Source: Marchantia polymorpha subsp. ruderalis
Lineage: Eukaryota; Streptophyta; Marchantiopsida; Marchantiales; Marchantiaceae
Direction of reading: 5' to 3'
Assembly (NCBI GenBank): GCA_037833965.1
Contig: AP031352.1
Span: forward strand, 15,480,501 to 15,544,500
Length of the DNA stretch: 64,000 nt
Position numbers and translations under genes: made by a program. Positions 11,173-22,952 of this stretch are shown piece after piece. The first letter of the stretch is position 1; each line of letters starts with the position of its first letter. The notes beneath the pieces are model-generated. The model was not told the origin of the DNA. It searched no databases and saw nothing but the letters and a program-made list of their open reading frames with translations.

Positions 11173-12600
11173 TGTCTTCTTTGAATCATGATGCAAAAGT
11201 GAAAATTAAGTGTGATTTGTGAAGCAGGATAACACAAGCAACAAAGGAGGATGAAAAAATCATTCGAGCACTACAAACTAGAAGATAGAAAAGTCTCAAG
11301 GTTTAACGTTCTACAAATAGCGCATATGGATTCCACAAGATCAAAAATTGCGCAGAATGATTTTAGCTGAAAGTCATGACACAACCATTGTAAGTCATGT
11401 GGGAGTGAAAAAAACAGTGTAGAGCATTCAACAAGTGTGCTAATGTCCCAAAATTTGTGAGGATTTGAAGTCTTACCTTCAAAGTTGTGTTGCTTGTCAA
11501 TAAAACAAGTAAAGTAATCAAAAGCTTGCTACTTTATTACAGCTTCACCCTATAGCCAAACAACGGTGGGAACATGGTACCATGGATCTCGTATATGAGA
11601 TACCAAAGATTTTGTTAAGACGTGATTCAGTGGTGATTTTTGTGAACAAATTGAACAAGTTTATTCACATCAAGCCAACAACAAAATAGTATTTTTCCAC
11701 AAGTGGTTTAATTATATCTAGATGTAGTTTTTGTGAATCATGGTTTAAGCAAAGTGTTAATCACGGATAGAACTACTCATTCGACTATTTATTTGAAAAA
11801 CTTTGTTTGGTTTGTTCAAAACAAAATTAGCAATGTCAATGATCTATCACCCTCAAACTGATAAACAAACGAAGAGTGTAAATAAAACCATAGAGTATAT
11901 GCTATGAGCATTCACATTAAAAGAGCAACAAGAGTGTTACATCCTTTTGACTCTTGTGAAATTTGCATTAATGTATCCACAAAAGTGTATCCATTTTACC
12001 TCATGTATGATGCTCATCCTATAACTACTTCAAGTTTGATTCGTATTCCGAAAGTAGAGTAATTTTTTACCAAAGTTGCAGTAAATAACAAGTTTGTGGA
12101 GCATATTCACAAAGTTGTTGATAGCTCAAAATCGGAAAAAAAAAATACTCATCTTATAGAATTATTTTTTGAGATCACGTTTGGTTATCTACAACAAATT
12201 TGTCTATTGTAGGAACATCAAAGTTGAACCCTAGATTCAATGGTCTATTTCTGGTTTTGAAGTGTGATACAAGTTGGAACTTACGTCACATATGAAAATA
12301 CATCTGGTATTTCAGGTATTGTGATTGTGAAAACATGTATGAAGATCAAAACAATTCATCAACCAACCAACATCAACTCCTCTTCCGGCCTTGAAAGCAT
12401 ATCATGAGGAGTTTCATGTAGAAAAGATATTCAAGAAACATATTTGAGATCATAAATATCCCAAAGTAGAGTATTTGATTCCATGAAAAGGTTATCCATC
12501 ATATGAATGAACTTGAGAACTTGTTAAAAATTTAACAAATGCACCTTTGATAAATCAAAAATTTGAACGTATGTGCAACAAGGAAGTTGTAACCATCTTT
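11173..12600 (+). mobile_element. Chromovirus integrase and chromodomain fragment
   Basis: After the copia insertion the gypsy pol remnant continues on the plus strand. It shows integrase N-terminal zinc-finger-like residues near 11370-11480 and the core start (H-G-T-M-D-L-V-Y) near 11567. Near 12460-12530 comes a chromodomain stretch with E-Y-L-I-P followed by G-Y-P-S-Y-E. The remnant has many breaks and is not functional. Confidence 0.75.
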
Positions 12601-13764
12601 AGTTCTTTAGATTTAAAGTAGAGGTTACTCAAGATTGAGTAGAGTATATATTAGTGGAATATCTATAGTGTCACATCAGCAATTCGTGTGCTACTTGAAT
12701 GGGTTAGTTAAGAACGACACGTCATCAATCCGTGTACTTGTGAGGTAAAAATTGAATGTGCTACTTGATGTATTAGTTGAGAGCCACACGTCAACAATCT
12801 GTGTGTTTTTTAGGTATATCCGTCATGTCATCAATTAACTAAGAGTGGATTGGATGATGGGGATGAGATTTTATCACCTTGTACTTGTTGGTAAGAGCTA
12901 TATAAGGAAGAGTAGAACCATAATTAGAATATTTCATTTTCAGAGTTAATGTTTTCATCTTCAAATGAACTTCTTTCTAAATATTCATGTTATAACTAAT
13001 TAAGATTGATAGTAAACTCTTATGATTTAGTTGGTCAAGATGATGGTAAAATCTGTTCATTGAGCTAGTCAAGATCGACTTAAATATGGTGATTGAGCTA
13101 ATCAAGATAGACAGTATATTTAATCTAAAAATGTTGACCAAAGTTATTACTTTGGAGACTTTCAAACGACACTGTGCTACTATGGAGTTTGTGTATGAGG
13201 AGCACAGGTAGAGTTTGCTAGCATAGTTTCTTCATTTATCTTTTTATATAATTACTCTATCATGTGATGGCTACAGATTAGTTTTAGTTAACTTTTGTGT
13301 AAAGAGGGATGTTGCATTAAATTTCTTTCTAGAACTGCCCTGAGAGTAATTGTATAAGTTACAAGATTTTTGTTGACTCAATGCTAGCAAGTTTATAGTT
13401 AACTCTTTATACTATTACTCTATTTTGTTATAACTACGGCTTGGTTCTAGTTAATTCTTGTGTAAAGAGAGTGCATGTGTTAAGTTTATGTCCAGAAGTT
13501 CACGCTAACCAATAATTTATGTTACAAAGATTATTGTGTAAAGATAGGGTATGTGTTGATTTTTTAACTAGAACTTCTTGGTGAGTAATAATGTAACTTT
13601 TGTCTTGTACATTGAGTCTTTTGTGACAAGATCTGGAGTAAAGCATTGCATGTTTTTGGTGAACGTAGCCCTTAGAGGAGAGTGAACCAAATTATTTTTG
13701 TTTCTTGTGTTAAGGCTTGACTTAAGTGTATCGTCATTGTGTTTTTCAGCTTATATTGTTTACA
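12601..13764 (+). mobile_element. Chromovirus right LTR with internal tandem repeats
   Basis: The region runs from just after the chromodomain to TGTTTACA at 13764, and its last 160 bp match 375-534. Its 5' boundary is approximate. Inside, three diverged tandem units occur at about 13209-13382, 13383-13530 and 13531-13610, sharing CTAGCA..., TTAATT/TTAACT and TTGTGTAAAGAG. A second pair of units with CACGTCA-CAATC-GTGT lies at about 12700-12830. Internal duplication of this kind is common in LTR promoter regions. Confidence 0.6.
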
Positions 13765-15677
13765 TTTAAGTAATAAGAGCTTTCCAAATTAAACTTGCAA
13801 TTTTTTTAATTCCAAGATCAATATTCCTAGTTCTTATTGTCGAAGTACTTTGGTACTGCATAAACAAAATTACAAATATTTTGAATTGGACTGGCTTTGG
13901 ATACGTATAATCACTTGCATATGGTCACCTTAGACTAAACAAATTTAAACTAAGTCCACATAGAATCTCATTTTCAACAAAAAGTCAAAGCTAATATTAT
14001 TACTCAGATTGTGGAAAACATTCAAAAATTCTTGATTCTATATAAAGTAATAATTCATCAAGAGTTTTTTTTCTTCTACAAAATATGATTTTTCAATCAT
14101 AAAATATGGAATTACAACATTAGATAAGTAAAAAAAATCTAAACATAGAGGTCAAAACTCTAGCATCATTTTGTTAACATAAGTGTTATGATTTTTGCTA
14201 CTACTTTGAAATGATATGAATGACAATGGTTTCATGGAACTTTGACATTTGTCAAGATTATAGGCATTATACATAATGTCTAACATAACCAAAACGGATT
14301 CACATTCAAGGGAATGGATGAAGTTGGGCAATACTTGTTAGAAGTTAGTTATCATGACAATCTATTCAACGATTTTGAATTCAACAAATTAATCAAGAAA
14401 AAACGTAATAATGCCATAATCTACATTGTAGTTACATCTCTAACTGCATGAATCAATCTCCCGTCCAATAGTTGATACCAACATATGATAGCATGTATCT
14501 CTAATTTCAAATGAGTTACGCTATTCAACCAACACATTTGCTTGTAGTCCTATTACAAAACACTTTATGAAAAGTTCTTGCAAACTTTGTGTCTTGTCAC
14601 TCCATCTCTTAGGTCTATTCTTAATCATGCAATGAACTTCTTGATAGATACTGAGATTTTTACCTGTTCTAATTCAACTAATTTTTCGTCTCTCCTTAGT
14701 GTTGATGTAAAGGATGAATCCACATGGTAAAAAATTGTTAAATGATATGATATGTATGTAACGTGAATCCACTGATTGTATCAAATCCTCAATTTTGTTA
14801 AGATAATCTTGCATTAACTCATTATGATTATTCATGGGTGAAAAATGACAATCAAATCCCACTTCAATATCAACAACAGACAAGATATCTAAACCTCAAG
14901 TTGGCTTCTCTATGTCTCACTACCGGTGTCACCTTTATAAGGTTACCTTAGGTCATCTTATTACATGGTGTTTTCAAGATGAGGCTGGCAGTACAGGCAA
15001 ATCAGACATTGCAAATCATCCCCTTGCTTCTGTCAACTGCAGCCGCATTTCATACTTATATCGTTAGCGTTGTGGGGCCATTATCGACGATAAATCAAGC
15101 ACAACGTGGCTGCCTCAATATCACGTAATTTCTCTAATCAAACCGCAGACGTGATGGAGCTCTTTGGCTAATGTTCTGAACTTTTTCTTTTCTGTGCATT
15201 GACTCAACAATCGAAGTAGCCAATCTGTTCGAAATCACCACTAATGCAATTGGAAAGAAGATTATACCTGCTTTACATCTGTACTGAAATCGTTGAAGAA
15301 CATCAGATCTGAAAACTTAAAAATTTGAATTTAGAGTACCATTAAGTTTTAGTAGCATTAAAAATTTGATAACTGTGTACTGAGAAGGTTTCCCCGTAGA
15401 TGCCTACCTTACACGTTCTATTACTTCTGAGAGTGGACGAAGTACCTCATCTGGAAATGCATATTAGCCGTCGTAGTGGAAGACCGAGCATAAAAGCTTC
15501 AGAGATACATAGATCTCCTTATCATCGAGAGCTTGACAACTACAAAACTACAAGCAGTTCTTGGACTTACTTTGGACAGCTGAAAACAGCAACCTACAGC
15601 CGAAATGAACCTCTTTGGCAAGTATGGAGTGGACATGAAGTTACAGTCATTGCGTGTGTAATAATTACATGAATCAG
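13765..15677. other. AT-rich, no gene recognised
   Basis: Mostly AT-rich to about 14900, then of more balanced composition. Immediately after 13764 comes AAGTAATAAGAGCT, again resembling a primer site. The open frames at 14674-14883 (minus) and 15400-15672 (plus) show no domain, codon pattern or splice context that I can support as genes. Confidence 0.5.
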
Positions 15678-15820
15678 TGGTGCTACCGCCGTACTACCAA
15701 ATTGGGAAATGAGGTACCACATTTCTGCCATTGATTCACGACAAAAATTCCGATCGCAGTATCTGCTGACGTGATCAGACTGTGGGCCTGTCGAGAAGTA
15801 AGATGTGGCACGTAAACTTA
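15678..15820 (+). repeat. Dispersed repeat, copy 1
   Basis: This diverged copy shares ordered blocks with 22808-22952: GCTACCGCCGT, GACCAAA/TACCAAA, and AGTATCTGCYGACGTGAT, followed by a run of similar spacing. The shared order and spacing suggest an old low-copy repeat or mobile fragment of unknown class. Confidence 0.5.
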
Positions 15821-18196
15821 GAAATGCTGTACGAAAATTTCTGGGGCACTTGTGCTTTTCAAAGAAGAAAATTCCCCATATCCACTTATACAAACCAATC
15901 AGAAAGTTCGGATGCCCTCCAAGTTGCAGGAAATAAAATCTTTTTGGAGTTCAAGAAAAGACCGTGTGTTTGCTTCATTATTTTTGGGTACATTTTTAAG
16001 CTAAAGGCTTTTAATTCAGCAGTATGTAGACCTATCACTACTGCATTTGTACAGTTAACACGTAGTTTTACATCAACAGTTTTACTTCGCATTCATGAAA
16101 TGTATTGTTAACATCATGAACTGCAAATTGTAAGTTGAGACATATGGATAAGCATCTCAAAAAATCCGTCAATGTAGTTCCATATATTCCGTATTTGGAA
16201 GTTCTTTATTTCGAAAAATACTTTTTTTTTCCTCATCTACGTGGCGTAACTAGACAATGATAAAAGTTCAACATTCTAGTTCAGTCACACCGTTTCTGTT
16301 GTTAAAAGCTCTTATATAGTTGTTTCGGATTAGAAGGCGCAACATTATTTAATTGAACTGCAATTTTGGTAATCTGATGCCTGATCTCCGATGAATTCCA
16401 CCACAAAGCGACTACAGAGCGAGAGTCCACTACAAAGCGACTTTGCAAAGTTGGAGGGTCGCAAAACTCGTTTGAACCGAAACACATGTTACAGTGCATT
16501 GCAAGTCGTTATCCTTAATCATCCGAAAAACTTGTTGAAATTGATTGGTTGGATTAACTTGAAGTTTTGCATGTTTTTCAACCACTTCGCAATCTAAACA
16601 AAGTTGAAGTTCAACCAGGAAAGTTCCAACACTTTGACTCCTTTTTTACCTCATGAATTTGGATCTTTGATTACAACAGGATGTAGTTCTGAAATATCAA
16701 GATAGTTCTAAAGTTTCTTGGTAAAAAATTACATTTATCAAATAGTGATCATCCACAAGCAGCTTTTGGTCTTTGGGCATATGTCTTAGCTATGCCTTAA
16801 ATCGTTTGACAGACAAATCTTATCTGATTTTAGTGAAGTTTGGACTATTCCAAGCTCCAAGCATTTGGTTTACTCATGGAGTTCTTAGGAGGATTTCCAT
16901 ACATTGATACGTTAGAAAGCTATTTTTCGTCGGTGAAATGAGAAAAATATCTTCACATATCAAAGAAAACACCCATATCTATCGAAAGTGTACTCAAATT
17001 TCCGTATATTTTGTATTTTGTTTTGATGATAATATTTATTTTGTTGAAATGAGGAACATACCAAAAGTTTTCTATATGGAGAGGCATGCTCTATATGCAT
17101 ATGGACCTCTCTATACTCATCTCTAAAGCACACCGGCCAAATCTGGACCATTCATATATGCAGAACCACTCACACGTGGATGTACGTCACATCTGGTCAT
17201 AATAGGTTAAGGCTCATCACTATATTTACAATAGCAAGGATTGATTGAGCTAAAATCCACGAGTCTCAATACCTCATCCTTTTGTTTAATATTCGAACTT
17301 TAAACTTTTGTAATAAATGGTAAAGTAGATAAATTTGCTACATCTAAATCTTTGAATTATTTATAACGCTGACCATTACATTAACTTGAGAATACGTAAA
17401 AGAAGAATCAATAATTTTGTTGTTACATGTACTAATCTATATCTCAATAGGCTATTCTGTTTTTCATAGATGAATACTTTGAAAAATAAATTTTGAAAAA
17501 CTATCGAACAAATCGTTTTTTATCATTCTAGAATGACTAACATAGATGGATATATAGATTATATTTAATTTTTTCATGTTTTTATCTTATTTCTTGTTAT
17601 GTGCTAGTAGGAATCTTGGGACGAAGAACATCATCAGAGTCACATGACACTTCGAAATCAAATGTGATGGAAGAGACTCTAACTCTTTACTCTTTTGGGA
17701 ATGGTACGACTGAAGCAAATCTAGTCTACATAAACCGTAAACTAGGAGAGCTCAAATGGTACATAACCCAATCCAACCTCAAGTACTCCAGTAAGTGACA
17801 TGTTAAAGTGTACATTACACCTTCCCAAGTGTATCTTGGAACGAACTGTGGATTCAAGAAACTGACGAAACAAACGAACTGTAAACATAATTTACTGATT
17901 TGAAACGCGGTCGACGGCGCAATACCGATTCATGGGACTTGTCTACCAGAACATGGGGTTGAACTTTTGACATTTCAGAAAGATCTCTCGAACATTCATA
18001 CAAACTACAGACGCACGCTACGCTTAGTATCTAGAGGTACTCGGTCCGCTACTGGTATACAAGTCGTTAGCTATTTAAGCCACACACACATAAACTTTCG
18101 GCACAGTTCACGCCATACACGATCATGACAGATCACGCGATCTGAGACACCTGAAGCTCTTCCAATTCTAGTCGAGATGTTCGATTATGTTATACA
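15821..18196. other. Intergenic, no gene recognised
   Basis: AT-rich sequence with short open frames on both strands that resemble nothing I know, for example 15782-16111 plus and 17601-17798 plus. A short direct repeat, CCACYACAAAGCGACT, occurs twice near 16399-16442. Confidence 0.45.
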
Positions 18197-18278
18197 ATTT
18201 TGGACGCTACACTGTAGCATCCAAAATCGAACAATGCCTGTAGCGACTACAGGCATCAAACAGAATGGGACGATCCCA
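18181..18278. repeat. Three consecutive short-loop hairpins
   Basis: First, 18197-18227 has arms ATTTTGGACGCTACA and TGTAGCATCCAAAAT, one mismatch and a 1-nt loop. Its outer arms TCGATT (18181) and AATCGA (18225) could extend the pairing. Second, 18235-18255 is a perfect 9-bp stem, TGCCTGTAG/CTACAGGCA, with loop CGA. Third, 18266-18278 is a 5-bp stem, TGGGA/TCCCA, again with loop CGA. They lie in non-coding DNA. I cannot tell whether they are transcribed. Confidence 0.7.
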
Positions 18279-19476
18279 GTAAGGTGGGAACAACTCAATA
18301 TCATCCATAAGTATATCATTGCGTTTACTCACTCAAGCAGTCATGTGCACGATGATTGTCCATTACCATAGATCCTAACGTAGCATCAAAACTTTGGCGG
18401 AGGATGTCAAAGCCGGAATTATCAAGCAACGACACGAAGCTGAGAGTAGGAACTTAACAGAGAAGACGCCTTGATGTTTTCCATGGCGAGGAATGGCTCG
18501 AATTGAAGAGGCGTGGGCTGGAAAGAATAATTCGGTGGTGACTGCTCCGAAACCTGCATGCTACTGGAAGTGAACATCAATTGCCGAAAGATCGCATGCT
18601 CGGTAATCAGAAAGTCAAATATCCGAGTCGGACGATTGTGGATCATCCTACTCCGTGATGTGTGATGTGGAGCGATAGAGTGGCATTGATCACGGCTCTT
18701 CGGCACAAACAACGTAAGCCGATGTCAAACTGCATTTGGCAGTAGTCTGACGGTACAGAGAACTGGTCGTCGGGAAACTGGGAGTCCACAGAACTTCATC
18801 TCGTCAGCGTTGTTGTGAAGTGGCTTCGATCTGGCCTTTCGACAATGATTTGTTTGACAGGAAGTCAACGACTGCATTCTTCAGCACAAGAAAGTAATCC
18901 AGTCTCAAACTGAAGTAGGTTCAGACCGTGTCCAAACGAGTCTGCCTGAGTAATGGTCGGAGGGAAACTGGGGCGGAAGAAGATCACGATGACTTACTTG
19001 AACAGCTCAGAAATTGCTAGCACATGAACCGGAAATTTGCCCAATGAAATATTTTTTCGTCAATGTTAACTATAGGAGAGAGTTCATGAGTTTTCTCTTG
19101 CTGTACAGATTGACTGCTGTCCTTTAAATCTCTCCTTTCAGAGAAGATCTTCCAGTTAAACTCTTATTATAATATAATGATCATATATTATCCATGACCA
19201 GCCTTGAAGAATAATCATGCATCCACCATATGCTTCATATTCTTCAAAACAATCTCAAATATCATCATATATTATTGAGCACCTGCCTTATAGCATAACC
19301 ATGTAACCATGAAGGTATCTCGCCAACTGCACGTACGATCAGTTTGAATACAAAGAGTGGCCTATGAGTTTCCCACATCAGCCTTGTAACTAATCCAGAA
19401 TTCTAGGGTCGATGGATGGATAGCAGCGGAGATTTTCAACACCTCCGATTATCGACAGATCCAGCTCATTACACTT
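18279..19476. other. Intergenic and 3' flank of the thaumatin-like gene
   Basis: No gene is recognised. A 96-codon open frame on the minus strand (18422-18712) has no known domain. The last 100 bases or so should include the 3' untranslated region of the minus-strand thaumatin-like gene. Confidence 0.4.
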
Positions 19477-20668
19477 CTAGGGACAGAAGACGACCTCGTA
19501 GTCAGTGCCCGTTACGCAAGTGAAAGTGGAAGTAGCATCGTCATGATTGTAACTGTAAGCATCGGGACATGCACTTTTGAACTGCATCGTTCCGGCAGTA
19601 GGCACCAAACCACCAGGTCCATCGGTGTTCACACAAGAGAGGGCGCCGCTAGGTTGAGTCTGTAGGACGTTTTTCGGTTGGCAGAAAGCACTGCAGTCAA
19701 AGAGATTTCGGGATCAGCTAACTCAGTCTCAGACTGTTGTCCTCTCATCCTTCATTGCAATCACATGGTGAAATTTCTCATTGGCAAATCGATGGCCATA
19801 CATTTCCACTATACATCTAGCAAGTTGACACGAGAGTCCAATACCCAACTATACGGAGCGGTTTGCTTACCGGATGTCAGCAATGGCACAGCTTATGGAC
19901 TTGCAACCTAGGTTCGCGGGGCGTATGGCCAAGCCAATTGTGTAGGCATTCTGTAACAAGATTCAGACCAGTGGGAAGTTTCAGTTTAAGAAATTCCCAC
20001 CTCCGCTTAAGAAATTGCTGTTACGAGAAGGGCATCCTGAAACCCATCACATTGGTTGGTAATACGAAAATTAACTGAAACAAAGTACAAATTTACTTAC
20101 GACGTTGCTGATGTCGTAAGTATCCAATCCATTTGGGCCGGGGATGGTGAATTCAGCCGGGTTGGCCAAGTTTCGATCTGTAGATGCGTTGGGTATCCCA
20201 GAAACTGCACACTGTCCTGTCACTGAGGCGTATACAGCTGCAGCTTGCCAGTTGCAGGCCGATCCCAGATCAATGCCTTGCGAGCCTCCCGAACCCAGAT
20301 TATACTGAGCTATGTTTTGTTTTCCACTTTGAGCGCATGCTGTCACTGAATAGCCACAGTTGTTTTGGATTGTGACAACACAACCTGCACAGGAGAAACG
20401 CAACGCCGAAATTCAACATCGGTAATGTACTTCTGTAAGCAGATGCAGTATAAGAATGTACAAGAGAGATTAAATATTTGGAGACTCAGTCATCTCGCAT
20501 AATGCTCGACATATACAACGTGCAGGTTCAGCTGCAGATCTTTTCCCATATGAGAATTGGAAGTCTCAGAACAGCGTAGGAGCATTGTGGGGGAATCTCA
20601 CCCGAGGCGAATTCACGAAAGATGACTGCCATAAGGAAAACTGCCTGAATCCAGAGTGAGTTTGCCAT
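19477..20668 (-). CDS. Thaumatin-like (PR-5 family) secreted protein, four exons
   Basis: Exons on the minus strand are 20602-20668, 20101-20384, 19871-19950 and 19477-19690. All introns are GT-AG and all phases agree, giving 645 nt and 214 residues. Residues 1-22 form a hydrophobic signal peptide ([17 protein letters not shown]...), so the product should enter the secretory pathway. The mature part begins with the thaumatin opening T-I-Q-N-N-C-G-Y. It continues through A-E-F-T-I and D-T-Y-D-I-S, keeping an acidic-cleft Glu and Asp, and ends with the family hallmark [12 protein letters not shown] and V-V-F-C-P. I count 12 cysteines in the mature part, between the usual 16 of large and 10 of small family members. 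The classic G-x-C-x-T-G-D-C signature is absent. Family members act in the cell wall or apoplast, often as antifungal or glucan-binding proteins. The start is chosen because it alone supplies a signal peptide in phase. The gene looks intact. Confidence 0.93.
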
Positions 20669-20785
20669 AGTTGGTGAGAACTCAGGACTATGGGAAAAAA
20701 TCAAGTGAGTGAGAGTAGATTCTGATGACTATGAAACGCAGTTGGTGGGCGATGTTTGTATTGAAGAATTAGCTAGCATTGTGCC

Positions 20786-20793
20786 AATTTATA
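20786..20793 (-). promoter_or_regulatory. Possible TATA box of the thaumatin-like gene
   Basis: On the minus strand GGTATAAATTGG places TATAAATT about 118 bp before the start codon, leaving a plausible 5' leader of 80-90 nt. This is pattern-based only. Confidence 0.4.
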
Positions 20794-22807
20794 CCTGTGC
20801 TCATGCTCGCCCTTCAGATACAACCTCCACGGATACTGAGCTTGCAAGAATTCGAGGAGTCCGCAAGGTGATGTTCAGGGACAGTAGTCTCCCGACTAAG
20901 TACTCACCTTGATCTGGGAGGATTATGCTTACTTATCCCGTAGGTGCGTAATTAGGCGAATCACTTCGCAATCGAAATGGGAGAAGTTGTTAGAATTATT
21001 ATCGGACAATCGATAGGAGAACTTGGAACTCAGTTTATTTAACTAGCATTTCACACGGGAGTATATATATATATAATCCCATATTCGTTCTCGTGAAGGA
21101 ATAGTCATCAAGGTTCTACTCTCTCTCTCTACGAGACATAGTAGAAACAATAATAAGTAAACTTTTGAGAGAATCATATATAACTTTCAGATCTTTTCCT
21201 GGGTTTAAAATTGGAACCAAAGAAACAAAAACTAAACTATTCAATGAATCTTAGCGATGGGTTATAATTTGAGCAACACCTATGCTTACTGTAAAAGGGT
21301 TCTAGCTCCCGAGTACAAAGCAGCTATGAAAAGTTTATGAGACGAGTAGGAGCAAATGCTAAAAAGATCTGACTAAATATTTGATGAACCTAAAAAGAAG
21401 TTTTTTAGATCTTGTTGGTTTTTTTCATGGAGTCTGAAGAAATGCTTTACATCTGGTAACACAGCATGTGTAGGGTCAATTTTTCTATTCCTCAATCGCC
21501 AAAGCAAAAAATTTTACATTAAGTTTATCAATTTCGGCTGAATCAATCATAAAGCGAAAAGTTGGTGCTTCTTGGAGAGGTACCTAAAGTCAACAAATCC
21601 GAAAGTGGAGTTCTGGAGGCTTTAGACGACTGATACGTGTTTATTTATTGCACAATATTATCTGAAAACGCTTACAATATGATCCACACCGGCTAGTTTT
21701 GTTTTACTACTATTTAAATGCAGCCTCCTATTGCCAGATGAAGAAACACAACCAAAAATTGGTTGCAAAACACAAGAATCTTCAATGAATGAATGAAAAT
21801 TTATGACATTTTGAACAATATAGATATTGATTCCCATTTTTTGGGAAAAAATATGCTTACTTTAACGGGTGGCTACTCTAGTTTGAAATTCTCGACTAAA
21901 GAAAGCTGTCCCCTGTGAAACTAAAACTTTCAGATGAATGCTGAATACCTATAAAATAGCATCGTTCCACCTATGCTACTTAAATTTACCAGTTGAAGTA
22001 ATGCAATATTGTTAGACTTACTATGATTGGAAGCTTGAGGATGAATTAAAATTCAAGTGAAAAAGAACTAGATAATGGGACTTTTGTTTCTCAATAGGAA
22101 GTTGTTTTTTTGGCAGGCAATTTTAGGTACATCTATAATCTGCAAGAGTTTACAAGATGAAACAACAACTAATTAGTTCTTGTACTTACTTACATAAGAA
22201 GTGGGGCTCTTAACCAGGGTCCGTCACACGGACCACAGACTCTGACTTGACATTATTTCTGACTTTCGACGCTATATTTACTTGGCCATGCACACACGCC
22301 CTTAGCGGTAGTACAGTAGTAGTAGTGGAAGAGAAAGTAAGTAAAACAATCCCTCTCTCAAAGTGAGAATTTCATTATTAAGCGCTTTGACAAGTACATA
22401 ATGAAAACAGTACTGTACCTGGACAAATATGTGGATTGTGTACCAACAATCAACACCAACGAGCAAGCCCATCCGCTGAAGGCTAAAATTTACGCGATGC
22501 CATCAGAAGCTTACATGGAAGCTACGGCTGGATGTACAAATCACACTTTCGAAATTCCTTTACAATACTGGAATGGTCCAAAATTTAGAGTCATTTTGTT
22601 GAACAAGAAATCCGTGCCTAAACAGCATCATAATTCATAAGAAGCTTCATCTCCTCTGCTCCAAGAGATTCCATTTTTGCAGCGCACGTGTAGCAGAAAA
22701 CTGCAGCGGGAACTTGGATTGTCCGTGGCGTCACCCAACGAACTTTTGAGGAAATTAAGTCTTGCAAATAAAATTATACGCTTTGATTGATCATTAGACG
22801 GAGTCCG
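20794..22807. other. Intergenic, upstream of the thaumatin-like gene
   Basis: AT-rich, with a short TATATATATATA run at about 21065-21080 and CT-rich tracts. A 79-codon open frame at 22401-22640 (plus) starts at an ATG but resembles no family I know, so I do not call it. A 7-bp stem with a 3-nt loop, GGTCCGT-CAC-ACGGACC, lies near 22219-22235. Confidence 0.4.
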
Positions 22808-22952
22808 TTGGGCTACCGCCGTTGGACCAAAGTCTGCATTTTGCTACTGAGTCGTACTAAAGCCGGACAAACATTCTTCTGTGAACCCCGTCTAAGTATC
22901 TGCCGACGTGATACGACCTCTAAGACTGTGCAAGAATAAGTTGACATTGCAA
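22808..22952 (+). repeat. Dispersed repeat, copy 2
   Basis: Diverged partner of 15678-15820 in the same orientation, sharing GCTACCGCCGT and GTATCTGCYGACGTGAT in the same order and at similar spacing. Confidence 0.5.

Larger units (their letters stand above)
535..12600 (+). mobile_element. Fossil Ty3/gypsy chromovirus, internal region with nested insertions
   Basis: Plus-strand remnants appear in canonical gypsy order: reverse transcriptase and RNase H (3890-4610), integrase (about 11280-12200), then a chromodomain (about 12420-12560). The chromodomain places it in the chromovirus branch, whose integrases target heterochromatin. The element is thoroughly broken, with many breaks, and is much enlarged by later arrivals: a TIR element at 2592-3457 and a copia element at 4616-11167. 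LTR-like sequence flanks it at 375-534 and about 12600-13764. It is older than the copia element it contains. Confidence 0.8.

Noticed and set aside
18422-18712. A 96-codon open frame on the minus strand
   Set aside because: No domain and no upstream or downstream exons that join in phase.
22401-22640. A 79-codon plus-strand frame starting at ATG
   Set aside because: Resembles no family and stands alone. A lineage-specific small gene cannot be excluded, but the sequence gives no positive support.
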